Below, one piece after another: positions 50,301 through 58,811 of a stretch of DNA of 64,000 nucleotides; the first letter of the stretch is position 1; each line of letters starts with the position of its first letter. A program made the position numbers and the translations under genes. A model generated the notes under the pieces. It was given only the letters and a program-made list of their open reading frames with translations, did not search any database and was not told where the DNA came from. The DNA comes from Dyadobacter luteus (lineage in GTDB: Bacteria > Bacteroidota > Bacteroidia > Cytophagales > Spirosomataceae): contig NZ_QNUL01000003.1 of assembly GCF_003383615.1 (NCBI RefSeq), positions 345,312 through 409,311 on the forward strand, written 5' to 3'.

Positions 50301-50467
50301 TTCGGGATTGGATTTCCCTCTTCGTCGGTAACTTTAAGGTTTACATCAACAGGTTGTGCCTTTCTGCTGGTTTTGTCCTGAGCTATAACCGGAGTTACGA
50401 ACATGAGCATCAAAACAGCCAAACCCAGATAGCCCTGCATTTTTCGATATATATATAATCTCATCAT
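47309..50467 (-). CDS. SusC-like transporter (pair B), divergent N terminus
   Basis: About 1052 residues; the frame opens with TTG at 50473, but ATG at 50467 is adjacent and preferred. Signal peptide ends VIAQ; a CarboxypepD_reg-like domain follows (VNLKVTDEEGNPIPKATVVVGEG). The usual DEVVVVGYG TonB-box block is absent; the linker reads TPDDEVPMPYMNLLKRKTTGS. The plug is present (IFIIDDIPTDITEMNLDPQEIETVTVIKD, GPRGANGIIYIKTKRG) and the barrel ends GGVKLTF. No STN domain. It transports a ligand with the SusD-B lid and is probably driven by TonB, but through a variant box. Confidence 0.9.
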   Translation of the reverse strand: MMRLYIYRKMQGYLGLAVLMLMFVTPVIAQDKTSRKAQPVDVNLKVTDEEGNPIPKATVVVGEGLIHAETNDKGSFNFKALPADFITVTSYGYSKKVSLIGDLIEDNIVLKKAKLYMTPDDEVPMPYMNLLKRKTTGSYNVFRTQDLEKYPTNDLRNAFAGIATGIEVTERDGSTGLNAEEELGFFRVTEKVGITSRGFSPIFIIDDIPTDITEMNLDPQEIETVTVIKDIVGKAMLGPRGANGIIYIKTKRGKAHERVMNVNVEEGVSIVDRFPGWASGADYARLNNTARINSGMTPLYSESAINGYAQNDPYNMYTPSVDFRNMMLKNSKSFRRANLSSGGGNETIQYNAYLGYNGEGDIYKIGDISDYHRINVRSNIDVKINELIKVKVDFFGGLTIRRSPNYGYNSNFTNEDGNTNTALDLVEFNTVINDITNTPPIAFPVYAAFGDNAVAPWYGVSSNFKTNPIGNLVHNGYYSEKGRTGASNVTFEYDMKEILPGLKSRTYAGFNVFNSLRIGKAEDYIAYIATPGTTASGQDTIRLSKVHDGVDMPGMAKLHDYYSQRFVIYENLSYDKTWGANDLQVGLTYFLSRISKNGIEEPQRQQNAILTGIYSFKDRYVFQGVLNYAGTYSFAKDKRYAMFPSAGIGWVLSEESFLKNVTPVNYLKLRVEGGILGYESFLPPFYDLDRWGVNSTGAAFGPFSTNQWFGSNTDNAVYRTTPARIGNPDLTWEKRKEISIGMDALLFNRKLSVEVNYFNNLRDGMVSQLANTVPLVAGISTSRPWFNYNKMRFFGVETGIQYSDKVGAVRFSVGGNASVQNSKILKYDEPAYRFDYQTRIGTPTDGYWGQTYLGKFSSDEETRIVPQIYDEVLKQGDLKYQDKNGDGVVDDNDQSQIGHSSPRLIYALNLRVGFKNFELTAVGNGRAFYDIGMTNKYFWNGWNDNNYSNFVKENEGGDYPRLTYQKVNNNFIGSNFWLRDGGYFKIQNVELAYNVPAGAAQVIGARGLRLYVRGANLLTVSKIKDVDPESINSGVTVNPLFRTFTGGVKLTF

Positions 50468-50488
50468 GATCAATGTTTTAGGTTTAGG

Positions 50489-52336
50489 CTACCACACTTC
50501 GTTGGAAACAAAATTTTTCATCTTGTACATGTCTTCCGAATTGAAAGGAAAATAGTACATGGCATCCTTCCAGCGCACCTGCCTGTCGGCCGACATTGGC
50601 ATACGTGTGTATCTGAAGCCTGTAGGAAAAGCAGCGCTCACAGGTACCTTTTCAATGTCCACACGGTACAAGGTTCCGCTCATTACGCGAGGAGCGTCTT
50701 TCCAGCGCCGGATATCGTGGAAGTAATGCCCGCCTTCAAAGCAAAGCTCAATGGTTCTTTCGTTCTTGATCCGGTCGCGCAGCTTGTCCTTGGATCCGAT
50801 ATAGGCGGTTAATACATCAGGCATTCCGGCACGTGTGCGGATCTTGTTGACAGCTTGCAGCGAGGTCATGGTAGCTCCCGGCGCAACACCCGCAGGTCCG
50901 TAGGCCTCATTAGCCGACTCTGCATAATTCAGATACAATTCGCCCAGACGGATCAGCGGGTCGGTATACTGAGGCGTAGTTTTGTTTTTTACGCTTTGCT
51001 CCCCCCAGGTTTTGCGCTCATAATAACCCGTGCGGGTAATACCGGCATACGTCTGATCAAGCAACTCTGCATAAATAGCGGCTCCATTATTGGTTTCATA
51101 GTAAATCTTGGCAGCGCCATAACCTGGAATTTGTGACTGATTGTAGATAATGTCAATCGCAAACCGTGGATCCCGGTTCGCATAAGGATCTTGTTCCTTA
51201 TAATGCCCCGCTGCTGTGGCTGCGGCACGATCAGCCTCGGTGTTCAAAGGCTCCCCCCATTTGGTTTCAAATTTATCTACTGTATTCTGTGTGGGACATT
51301 CGCCTGACCAGCCCGTTTTTCCTCCTCCGAATACACCATTTACCTGCCCTTGCAAATCGCCGGCATTGTAGGCTCTCGTACCGGCAGACCATGCCCAGAG
51401 CTGCTCATTGGAATATTGATTTCCGATATAGTTTCGCTTGTAATCAGACAGTGGCAAAAGATCATATCCGTACTGTTCAGCTACTTTAATTGCCTCCCAA
51501 TTGGCTTTTGCAGCTTCCTCCCAGTCCTTCACACCGAGTTCGTTGTTCAACGGGCTTGCCGCATACAAGAGTGCACGGGCTTTAAATGCCAAAGCAGCTA
51601 CTCCATTCGGGCGCTTTTGTTCAGGATTGTTAAGGTGGCCGGCAATACCCGGAGGCGGATCACGACGCATCAGATCAGCTGCTTTGAAATAAGAAGCTGC
51701 CGTATCCATGTCTGCAGCAATCCGAATCAGCGTTTCGTGTTTGGATAACCTGGCAATATCCCATTCATCGTCAGGACCAATCACTTTGTTAAGATATGGC
51801 ATAGGTCCCCACAGCCGGAAAAGCTCGAAATGTGCAAATGCCCTGATAAAATGCGCCTGCCCTTTGAAGTCGTTGATATCAACCGCATTGACATCTTTGA
51901 GCATATCAATATTTTGCAGGGAAGTATTACAAACTCTGATAATTTTGAACATCGAGCCCAGAATCGGGCGGCGCGCCTGGTCATAGGTCATTTTATTGAT
52001 AATGGCTGAAACGGAGCCGCTCTTGATGACCTGCGCATCCATAACCCGGCCCATATCGCTCATATCTGTCAGCGACTCCATGGTATATTTCTGATCCCAG
52101 AAATCGAAATACAGCGAGTAGGCATTTTTGATGTTGTAGCCTCTCCAGGTTGTCCCGTCCAGTTTATTGCCTTCATAAATGGTGTCAAAAAACTTCTTGA
52201 AGTTTTCGTATTTGGAGAATACATCCTCAGGTCCCAGACCCGACTCCGGTGCCTGGTCCAGATAACTCTGTACACAACCCGAGAGCAGTACCAGCAATAA
52301 AACCGGTACACATAATAGTGCGAAGTACTTTTTCAT
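50489..52336 (-). CDS. SusD-like lipoprotein (pair A)
   Basis: A 615-residue lipoprotein: lipobox LLSGC (about residue 21), then VQSYLDQAPESGLGPEDVFSKYENF. Helical repeat region FKGQAHFIRAFAHFELFRLWGPMPYL and the C-terminal RIKNERTIELCFEGGHYFHDIRRWKDAP motif are SusD hallmarks. It lies 16 bases after susC-A and 21 bases before susC-B, so both pairs are read as one operon. It is the lid protein for the STN-containing SusC-A. Confidence 0.93.
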   Translation of the reverse strand: MKKYFALLCVPVLLLVLLSGCVQSYLDQAPESGLGPEDVFSKYENFKKFFDTIYEGNKLDGTTWRGYNIKNAYSLYFDFWDQKYTMESLTDMSDMGRVMDAQVIKSGSVSAIINKMTYDQARRPILGSMFKIIRVCNTSLQNIDMLKDVNAVDINDFKGQAHFIRAFAHFELFRLWGPMPYLNKVIGPDDEWDIARLSKHETLIRIAADMDTAASYFKAADLMRRDPPPGIAGHLNNPEQKRPNGVAALAFKARALLYAASPLNNELGVKDWEEAAKANWEAIKVAEQYGYDLLPLSDYKRNYIGNQYSNEQLWAWSAGTRAYNAGDLQGQVNGVFGGGKTGWSGECPTQNTVDKFETKWGEPLNTEADRAAATAAGHYKEQDPYANRDPRFAIDIIYNQSQIPGYGAAKIYYETNNGAAIYAELLDQTYAGITRTGYYERKTWGEQSVKNKTTPQYTDPLIRLGELYLNYAESANEAYGPAGVAPGATMTSLQAVNKIRTRAGMPDVLTAYIGSKDKLRDRIKNERTIELCFEGGHYFHDIRRWKDAPRVMSGTLYRVDIEKVPVSAAFPTGFRYTRMPMSADRQVRWKDAMYYFPFNSEDMYKMKNFVSNEVW

Positions 52337-52352
52337 ATGTTAAAGGTTTAGC

Positions 52353-55300
52353 TTAGAATGCCGCCCTGATGGCGAATTTCAAAGTGGTCATCTGCGGATA
52401 AAATCCCTGATTAAAATCTTTGCGTTCGGGATCACCTTCAATCAGTTTGGTGATGGTGAAAAGATTATTTCCTGTTACAAAAAACATCAGATTGGATGTA
52501 CCCAATACACGCTGCAAAACTTTGGAATTGAATGTGTAAGCTGCATACACTTCTCTCAGGCGCAGGTAATTTGCATTCCTCCAGAACCTGTTCTCTACCA
52601 TAATATCAAAGCCTCTATCGGCCTCCCCACCACCCCAGAAAAGGTTGTCGGTACTACCACCACCGGAATAATGCAACGTGGCGTGATTGGCATTTGGGTT
52701 TGTCGGCGTCCAATAATCAAGCTGAGAAGCGTGGACTCTCCAGTCCCCTTTGATAAACTCTACTTCGTAAGGCTGATTAAATTCAACATACTTGCCTACG
52801 TTGCCCTGGAACATAAAGTTGAAGTCAAACTTTTTCCAGGAAAACCCGGCAGAGAACGAATAGGTGATTGGCGCAAAATCCGATCCGGGAATGGGGTATT
52901 TATCCAGATTGGTAATTTTTCCGTCACCATTGTAATCCAGGAACTTATAGTCACCTACATTCAGCTTGTACAGATCAATGGCTGCCGTGTTGTTATGGAT
53001 GTCATCTACAGAAGAGTAATAGCCACTTCCTGTAAGTTCCACGCCACTTAGTTGCGCGCCAAGAGGTTTATTCGCATCCTTCTGGTAATCAAAAGCGTAA
53101 GGCAAATCATCTTTGAAAAGAATCCGATTTTCATTAAACCCGAAAATCCCTTTCACAAAATAATTAAGACCATTGCTGATTGTTTTGCGGTATTCTGCTT
53201 CCAGCTCTATCCCATGCTTTTTAAGACGCCCCAGGTTCAGTTCTTTGAATGAATTACCTACCATCATGGTTACGCTTCGTGGTACGAGCAGCATTTTTTC
53301 TCTTTTCTCATCAAAGAAATCGACGGTAAAATTGAAGCTGTCGTTCCATAAACCGAGCTCGATACCGAGGTCGCGCTTACGAGCCTCCTCCCATTGCGAA
53401 ACCCGGTTAGCCCCGAGGTCTTCATGGATATAACCGCTGTTGTCTTTGTAAAAGTCGCTCAGATACAACCATCTGTTAGCAGCGATATCACTACCCACCA
53501 TTCCATCAGAATAACGGAATTTAAGTTTACTCACCCAAGGTAATGCGTTCTTGAAAAATTTCTCCTCTGAAAGCATGTAACCTACCGCACCTGAAGGGAA
53601 AAAACCATATCTGTTTCCCGGAGCAAAGCGTTCGGAACCCGTAAGACCAACATTGACCTCCACCATGTATTTACCTGCAAAGTCATATGTACCGCGGCCT
53701 ACAAGTCCCTGATTGTAATAGGGAAAATCTGTTCTTCTGTCTTTCTGCTGACGGTTCACCAGCGCAAGACCCGAAACATTGTGTTTACCAAAACTGCGCA
53801 GGTAATTCAAAGAACCTTCATAGTACAGATCCATGTAATACGGAGGGTTGTCTTCAAGTGCTCCTACGTTAATATCCAACGGTCCCTGCTGAAACATCTC
53901 ATTACCCTGCCCGTTTCTGAACCATGGATTTTCTTCCGTACCAATCTTGTCGTAGTTTAACTGATACTCCGGAAATGTATAACTGGCGGTGAGCGACCTG
54001 TTTCTGTAAAATGTACTTAGCGAAACTTTTCCGCGCGCTGACAATCCCTGTGTAATCCCATCCAGTTTCTGATCCAGAATTAAATCGGTAAACAACTGAG
54101 AATCTATGTACCTGTTGAAGGAACCCTGATTCATAGACGTATACGGATTCCCTGTAAATTCTCCGAAGTTCATGGCAAGGCGATCACCTCTGTCATTGGG
54201 ATAATCAGGATCAGGAACCTGCTCCAATACCCAGGCAGGAAAATAGGCAGGGTAACGCGACGGCCCCGTTGAATACAGATTTCGCCATGGCGTATCGTTT
54301 GGCTGGTTTTTTACGCCCGTTTCTCCTCCCACATTCAAAGAAAGCGTAGTGCTTTTACTGAGATTGAAATCAATATTAGTCCGATAGTTGAACCTGTTGT
54401 ACCAATAACGGGTGTCATCATAGCCTTCTTTATATGCTTTGAAAAAATCCCCCTGATAGGTGTACCCTACAGAAGCAAAGTATTTGATAAAGTTGGTACC
54501 GCCACTCACATTAAAGTTTGCATTAGCATTGGTTGCAAAAGGCTTGGTCATGATATCAAACCAGTTCACATCCGGATACCGAAGTGCGTTCAGCGGTGTT
54601 GAGGGACTTTTGTACTCGTTTAAAGCATACTGCGGAATCAGGTCGGTAAACTGCTGTCCGTTCATCAGCGCCTGATTGTACATCGTCATTGTTCTGTACG
54701 AGCTGATATGATCAGGAATACGCGTTGCTTTGGCCAAACCATAAGAGGCTGTAAAATCCAACTTGGGTTTACCTATAGCTCCTCTTTTCGTCGTTACAAT
54801 CACTACGCCGTTAGCTCCTTTTGCCCCGAACACAGCAGTTGCGGAAGCATCTTTCAGTACGGAGATTGTAGCGATTTCATTTGGATCCATATCCTTGAAA
54901 TCACGTTCCACACCATCCACCATAATCAGCGGTTGCGAACCATTCCAGCTCGAAAGCCCGCGGATGATAATTTCCGAATGGTCATTTCCCGGCTCACCGC
55001 TGGCTTGCATGGTAAGTACACCGGAAAGTTTACCAGCAATGGCATTGGTAATGTTAGACGTTCCCGAGCGCATCAAAGCTTTGTTGTCCACCTGAGTGAT
55101 GGCTCCGACCACACTTTCCTTTCGCTGAACACCATAACCTACCACCACTACTTCCTCAAGGGATTTGTTTTCGGAAACAAGTTTCACTTCCATAGTTCGC
55201 TTTACGCCCACCGGATGCTCCTGACTAACGTACCCGATATAGCTGAAAACCAAAACTGAATTGTTGTTGGCAACTATGATCTTGAACCTTCCGTCAGTAT

Positions 55301-55928
55301 CTGTGGAAAGTCCGTTCACTGTACCTTTTTCAACCACATTCACACCTGGCAATACTTCTCCGTTGTCCCCTTTTACAACACCGGATACCGTTACCGCCAT
55401 CGCTTGCAAGCTATTGTTCATCACCTGCGTAAGCCTGTTGGCATGGAACTCGTCTACTGTCATGTTCATTTTTTCAACGGGAGCAGGCAATACCGAACTG
55501 GGTTTAGGTTTGCTGATTACCTCAGTAACAGGCTGTTTTTTTGCACCTGATACATAGATGGTTTCATTTACTCTGGCAAAGCTCACATTGGATTCCTTTG
55601 AAATGTGACGAAGGATTTTGCCAATACTGCTGGAAGTAAAATTGAGATCAACCTTTTTATTCTGAACCAGCGTTTGATCATACTGGAAATTAAAGTCCGT
55701 TTTGTCATTGATGGCTACAAAAGCATCTTCCAACGGCACATCTTCTAGGTGAATCGAAATGATAATTTTCTCAATACTTTTCTCCTGGGCATTACCCTCT
55801 GATGCGGAAAGTAACCCTATAAAAACGCATTGCAACACCATTCCGACTAGGGCATATCTGGACATTACTGCAATTTGTTGTAGTAGTTTATATTCCATAT
55901 TTTTGATTGTTTGAATTTTCGAATTCAT
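52353..55928 (-). CDS. SusC-like transporter with STN domain (pair A)
   Basis: A 1191-residue outer-membrane transporter. After a signal peptide (ends GNAQ) an STN domain covers about 55-125 (IISIHLEDVPLEDAFVAIND, GKILRHISKESNVSF), the part that contacts FecR in the periplasm. Then come a CarboxypepD_reg-like domain (VSGVVKGDNGEVLPGVNVV), the TonB-box LEEVVVVGYGVQRK, the plug (MVDGVERDFKDMDPNEIATISVLKD) and a barrel ending FAIRAAF. The STN domain fits the adjacent ECF sigma and FecR genes: ligand binding should activate the sigma factor and so transcription of this operon. Confidence 0.95.
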   Translation of the reverse strand: MNSKIQTIKNMEYKLLQQIAVMSRYALVGMVLQCVFIGLLSASEGNAQEKSIEKIIISIHLEDVPLEDAFVAINDKTDFNFQYDQTLVQNKKVDLNFTSSSIGKILRHISKESNVSFARVNETIYVSGAKKQPVTEVISKPKPSSVLPAPVEKMNMTVDEFHANRLTQVMNNSLQAMAVTVSGVVKGDNGEVLPGVNVVEKGTVNGLSTDTDGRFKIIVANNNSVLVFSYIGYVSQEHPVGVKRTMEVKLVSENKSLEEVVVVGYGVQRKESVVGAITQVDNKALMRSGTSNITNAIAGKLSGVLTMQASGEPGNDHSEIIIRGLSSWNGSQPLIMVDGVERDFKDMDPNEIATISVLKDASATAVFGAKGANGVVIVTTKRGAIGKPKLDFTASYGLAKATRIPDHISSYRTMTMYNQALMNGQQFTDLIPQYALNEYKSPSTPLNALRYPDVNWFDIMTKPFATNANANFNVSGGTNFIKYFASVGYTYQGDFFKAYKEGYDDTRYWYNRFNYRTNIDFNLSKSTTLSLNVGGETGVKNQPNDTPWRNLYSTGPSRYPAYFPAWVLEQVPDPDYPNDRGDRLAMNFGEFTGNPYTSMNQGSFNRYIDSQLFTDLILDQKLDGITQGLSARGKVSLSTFYRNRSLTASYTFPEYQLNYDKIGTEENPWFRNGQGNEMFQQGPLDINVGALEDNPPYYMDLYYEGSLNYLRSFGKHNVSGLALVNRQQKDRRTDFPYYNQGLVGRGTYDFAGKYMVEVNVGLTGSERFAPGNRYGFFPSGAVGYMLSEEKFFKNALPWVSKLKFRYSDGMVGSDIAANRWLYLSDFYKDNSGYIHEDLGANRVSQWEEARKRDLGIELGLWNDSFNFTVDFFDEKREKMLLVPRSVTMMVGNSFKELNLGRLKKHGIELEAEYRKTISNGLNYFVKGIFGFNENRILFKDDLPYAFDYQKDANKPLGAQLSGVELTGSGYYSSVDDIHNNTAAIDLYKLNVGDYKFLDYNGDGKITNLDKYPIPGSDFAPITYSFSAGFSWKKFDFNFMFQGNVGKYVEFNQPYEVEFIKGDWRVHASQLDYWTPTNPNANHATLHYSGGGSTDNLFWGGGEADRGFDIMVENRFWRNANYLRLREVYAAYTFNSKVLQRVLGTSNLMFFVTGNNLFTITKLIEGDPERKDFNQGFYPQMTTLKFAIRAAF

Positions 55929-55994
55929 TACAACTGACTCTTACCGTCATCTTATGGAGCGCCAACTCTGGTTTCTGGTAAGGTCAAAATCAGG

Positions 55995-56020
55995 ACCGGT
56001 AATTCTTCTGAATTACCGGT
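55995..56020. terminator. Hairpin between fecR and susC-A
   Basis: ACCGGTAATTC (55995-56005), loop TTCT, GAATTACCGGT (56010-56020), a perfect 11-bp stem. The long T-run lies on the + side (56020-56026), where no + gene ends; on the - strand only a short ATTTTG follows. It may act as an attenuator or processing site between the regulatory genes and the transport operon. Confidence 0.6.
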
Positions 56021-56059
56021 TTTTTTAGCTCGTGTTCAGTGTCATAGCGGTTGTTGTTG

Positions 56060-57115
56060 TTAAAGGTTCAGGTTGACTTTTTTATTTTCAATTGTGTAGG
56101 AAAAGCGATTGGGGTAACTCATTACATTCAGGATATAGGCAATATCCTTATCCTGAAATTTCCCGCTGAACCGCCAGTCGGCGTCAGTTAATTTCCTGGA
56201 ATCGGCCGGCAACTGTATCCTGATGCCGTACCACCTTTCCAGTTTCTTCATCGCTGAGGGGAAATCTGATTTCTCGAAGTACAGAATACCGTCTTTCCAG
56301 CCTATCTGATCTTTGGCATCGAAAGGGCTTACCAGCAGTTCCCGCTCCTTTTTTTCAAAAGTGACCATCTCACTAGGATTCAGACACACACTGTTTTTCT
56401 CGGCACCCGGCTTCACATTGGCATTCACTTTCACCTTGCCACTGACCACGGCGACTTGCACCGCCCCGCTTTCAGGATAGGCACTTACGTTAAACTCCGT
56501 ACCCAATACTTTGGTAGTAACATCGCCGGTATGAATGATAAACGGCGCATCCGGATTCTTGGTAACAGAGAAAAAAGCCTCCCCTTTCAGCGTGACCTCT
56601 CTTACATCGGAAGCGAATGTTTTGGGATAAGTAAGAGTAGAGCCAGAGTTGAGCTTAACCTTTGTTCCGTCCTTTAAAACGATTGTCTTTTGCTGACCAT
56701 CGTCGGTCACCTCCTGCATACTGACCGCAGGAGCAGACATAAAAGTATCTTTGAAGAAAAAAACAGCTGCACCCAGGCAGCAGAGTATCATGACGGAAGC
56801 GGCAGCCATTTGCCACCCTGATAAAAAGCTTCGGGAAGAAATACGATGTGCCGGATCTTGTTCCTGATCAGCTTGCTTCACCGCATTGTCAAGCTGCAAC
56901 CATTGTTCATTCGCATCACCGATCAGCGCGGGGTGCTGCTCGGTATGAAGTGCATATACAATCACTCTTGCACGTTCCGCTTCGGTACGTAATGCAGGAT
57001 TCGAGAGAAGGAGTGCCTCCCAAAGTCCGGCATTTTCGTGTCTCAGTACCCAGGCCCTGAAATCATCGTCCAGAACAAAATCGTTACAAGAATATTCGTC
57101 GTAAACCTTTTTCAA
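56060..57115 (-). CDS. FecR-type anti-sigma factor
   Basis: A 351-residue membrane regulator. A cytosolic anti-sigma domain (1-95, DDDFRAWVLRHENAGLWEALL with ERARVIVYALH) is followed by one transmembrane helix (about 102-121), the periplasmic FecR domain (TVLKDGTKVKLNSGSTLTYP, VTLKGEAFFSVTKN, HTGDVTTKVLGTEFNVSAY) and a C-terminal DUF4974 domain (FEKSDFPSAMKKLERWYGI). It holds the ECF sigma factor until SusC-A signals. The first possible start is TTG at 57115, since an in-frame stop lies upstream and no ATG precedes the conserved domain. Confidence 0.92.
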   Translation of the reverse strand: MKKVYDEYSCNDFVLDDDFRAWVLRHENAGLWEALLLSNPALRTEAERARVIVYALHTEQHPALIGDANEQWLQLDNAVKQADQEQDPAHRISSRSFLSGWQMAAASVMILCCLGAAVFFFKDTFMSAPAVSMQEVTDDGQQKTIVLKDGTKVKLNSGSTLTYPKTFASDVREVTLKGEAFFSVTKNPDAPFIIHTGDVTTKVLGTEFNVSAYPESGAVQVAVVSGKVKVNANVKPGAEKNSVCLNPSEMVTFEKKERELLVSPFDAKDQIGWKDGILYFEKSDFPSAMKKLERWYGIRIQLPADSRKLTDADWRFSGKFQDKDIAYILNVMSYPNRFSYTIENKKVNLNL

Positions 57116-57283
57116 TAGGATAATATTTAGACTTTAAATTAATAAAGCTGGTTATCCTGCAAAGTGACCCTCCGAAAGTCACATTTTCTTATAAAATTTT
57201 AATATTTTATTTCACAAATTGATTAAACTACTGAAATACAGACGTTTGATATCTATTAAATCTTTGGCAAACGTTTGCATATC

Positions 57284-57982
57284 CTAACTAAATACCAACT
57301 GTGCCGTGATATTTGCTCCTATTGTCGCAATTAAAAACTGGAGAGGGGAAAGATGTGGAGTTTTTGATTCGCTGTCTGTGTTGAGTCTGGCGTTGAGAGT
57401 ATCCAGTCCTTTGTAAACCAGCTTGTACACTGCCCTTGTGGAGATATTCATAATAGCGGCCATATCTGCGAATGAACGGTCTTCGTAGAATCGAAGATAC
57501 AGTGCCTCCTTTTGCCTTTCAGGAAGAACTTTCATGGCGCTTTTTACAAGCGCTATATTTTCTGCGAGTGTCTGGTCATAAATCAACCTGGTTTCCACAG
57601 ACGCCTCCATATGAAAAGTCATGTTGTGTTCATCCAGCCCAACGAGCTGATCTGCAACTTTCAATCGTTTCAGCATATGCCGGCGCAGAGAAGCCAACAG
57701 GTAATTTCTTATGGAGTCACACGGTCCCAGGAAACATCGTCTTTCCCAGATATTGAGAAAAAGAGTTTGTATACAATCCTTAACCTCTTCTTCATCACGG
57801 ACAAATCTCAGTCCGTAATTCAAAAGCTGTGCATAAAAAGTCTTAAATACTTTCTCAAAGGCCGTATAATCTCCCTGTCTGATCTGCTCCCATTGCGGTT
57901 CGCTGATAATCGCCTGCCCTTCCTGATTTTGTACCGGTGCCATCTGACCGCCAGACAAAATCATATCATTGCTCAAATCCAT
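57284..57982 (-). CDS. ECF-type RNA polymerase sigma-70 factor
   Basis: About 232 residues from the ATG at 57982, which follows a purine-rich AAGGAAAG; a GTG at 57997 is also possible. Region 2 (YTAFEKVFKTFYAQLLNYGLRFV with EEVKDCIQTLFLNIWERR) and region 4 (LPERQKEALYLRFYEDRSFADMAAIM, STRAVYKLVYKGLDTL) are intact. It should direct RNA polymerase to the downstream SusC/SusD operon when FecR releases it. The N terminus carries about 35 extra residues before region 2, and the last 30 residues form a hydrophobic tail, unusual for the family. Confidence 0.92.
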   Translation of the reverse strand: MDLSNDMILSGGQMAPVQNQEGQAIISEPQWEQIRQGDYTAFEKVFKTFYAQLLNYGLRFVRDEEEVKDCIQTLFLNIWERRCFLGPCDSIRNYLLASLRRHMLKRLKVADQLVGLDEHNMTFHMEASVETRLIYDQTLAENIALVKSAMKVLPERQKEALYLRFYEDRSFADMAAIMNISTRAVYKLVYKGLDTLNARLNTDSESKTPHLSPLQFLIATIGANITAQLVFS

Positions 57983-58192
57983 AGGCTTTCCTTTCACAAG
58001 TGTTAATAATGTACCCGAAGGTCACGGCTTTAAATCCTTGACGCGCTTTTTAAAACACACCCTTAATTATTATTTTTTTTCTTAAAATATTTAAAATATA
58101 CAATAACAACAGGATTATCTGTACAAAACATCAGTTGCAGTGCGGCGGCAACTTTTGGCTTTAAAGTGGTAGGGATGGTATGGCTAAAAGGA

Positions 58193-58573
58193 TTATTTGG
58201 TCACGAAATACACCACAAAAAAAAGGAACACAACCAGTCCCAGAATGGTGACCAATCGGCCTGTCCAGGATCTCAGACTGAAAAATTTATCTTCCGGATC
58301 ATATGTTTCGCGTTCACCTATTATTTCCAGAGAATTTCGGATTCTACCCCATAGTGAATTGACCTCCTGATTACTGAGGGAATCAGGTTTCCAATCAGAC
58401 GCAGTAAGTACGAGTTCCCTTGCCCGCTCCACATTTGCTTTCATATAGGGATACTTCACGATCCAGTTTTCCCAAAAAGTACGGATGGACGGATCATCAG
58501 GAAACCGGACCCATCTTATAAAAAGATTTTCCATCGCTAACTCCTCGGCTGAATAATCCGAATACGGCTTCAT
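58193..58573 (-). CDS. Truncated FecR-like anti-sigma protein (no periplasmic domain)
   Basis: A 126-residue protein. Residues 10-60 (LAMENLFIRWVRFPDDPSIR with WENWIVKYPYMKANVERARELV) resemble the cytosolic anti-sigma domain of the nearby FecR (residues 12-58). One transmembrane helix lies at 104-124, and the protein ends two residues later, so the FecR and DUF4974 domains are absent. It could be a small free-standing anti-sigma factor, or the remains of a duplicated fecR. The 190 bases downstream do not obviously contain FecR-like sequence. It precedes the sigma gene in the same direction. Confidence 0.7.
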   Translation of the reverse strand: MKPYSDYSAEELAMENLFIRWVRFPDDPSIRTFWENWIVKYPYMKANVERARELVLTASDWKPDSLSNQEVNSLWGRIRNSLEIIGERETYDPEDKFFSLRSWTGRLVTILGLVVFLFFVVYFVTK

Positions 58574-58811
58574 CTCGTCTGCATTAAAACGTTAAGTCCG
58601 GTAGTGCAACCCACCAGACGGCAATAATTTGTGCTTCTGTTTAATCGAAGGGCACATTAAAAAAAGGAGGGCAAAAGTAATTTATACTCAAACGTATTTC
58701 AACTGAATGTTCAATTTATTCCTACGGCGTTTTAAAGGGCAATTAAACCTTGCAATAGTCCATTTGATATAGGTTTACGGTATTAAGTCAGTCAGGATAT
58801 ACGCAAGAATT

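Noticed and set aside
57116..57283. Possible small gene between fecR and the sigma factor
   Set aside because: AT-rich with stops in all frames; more likely a spacer or promoter region.
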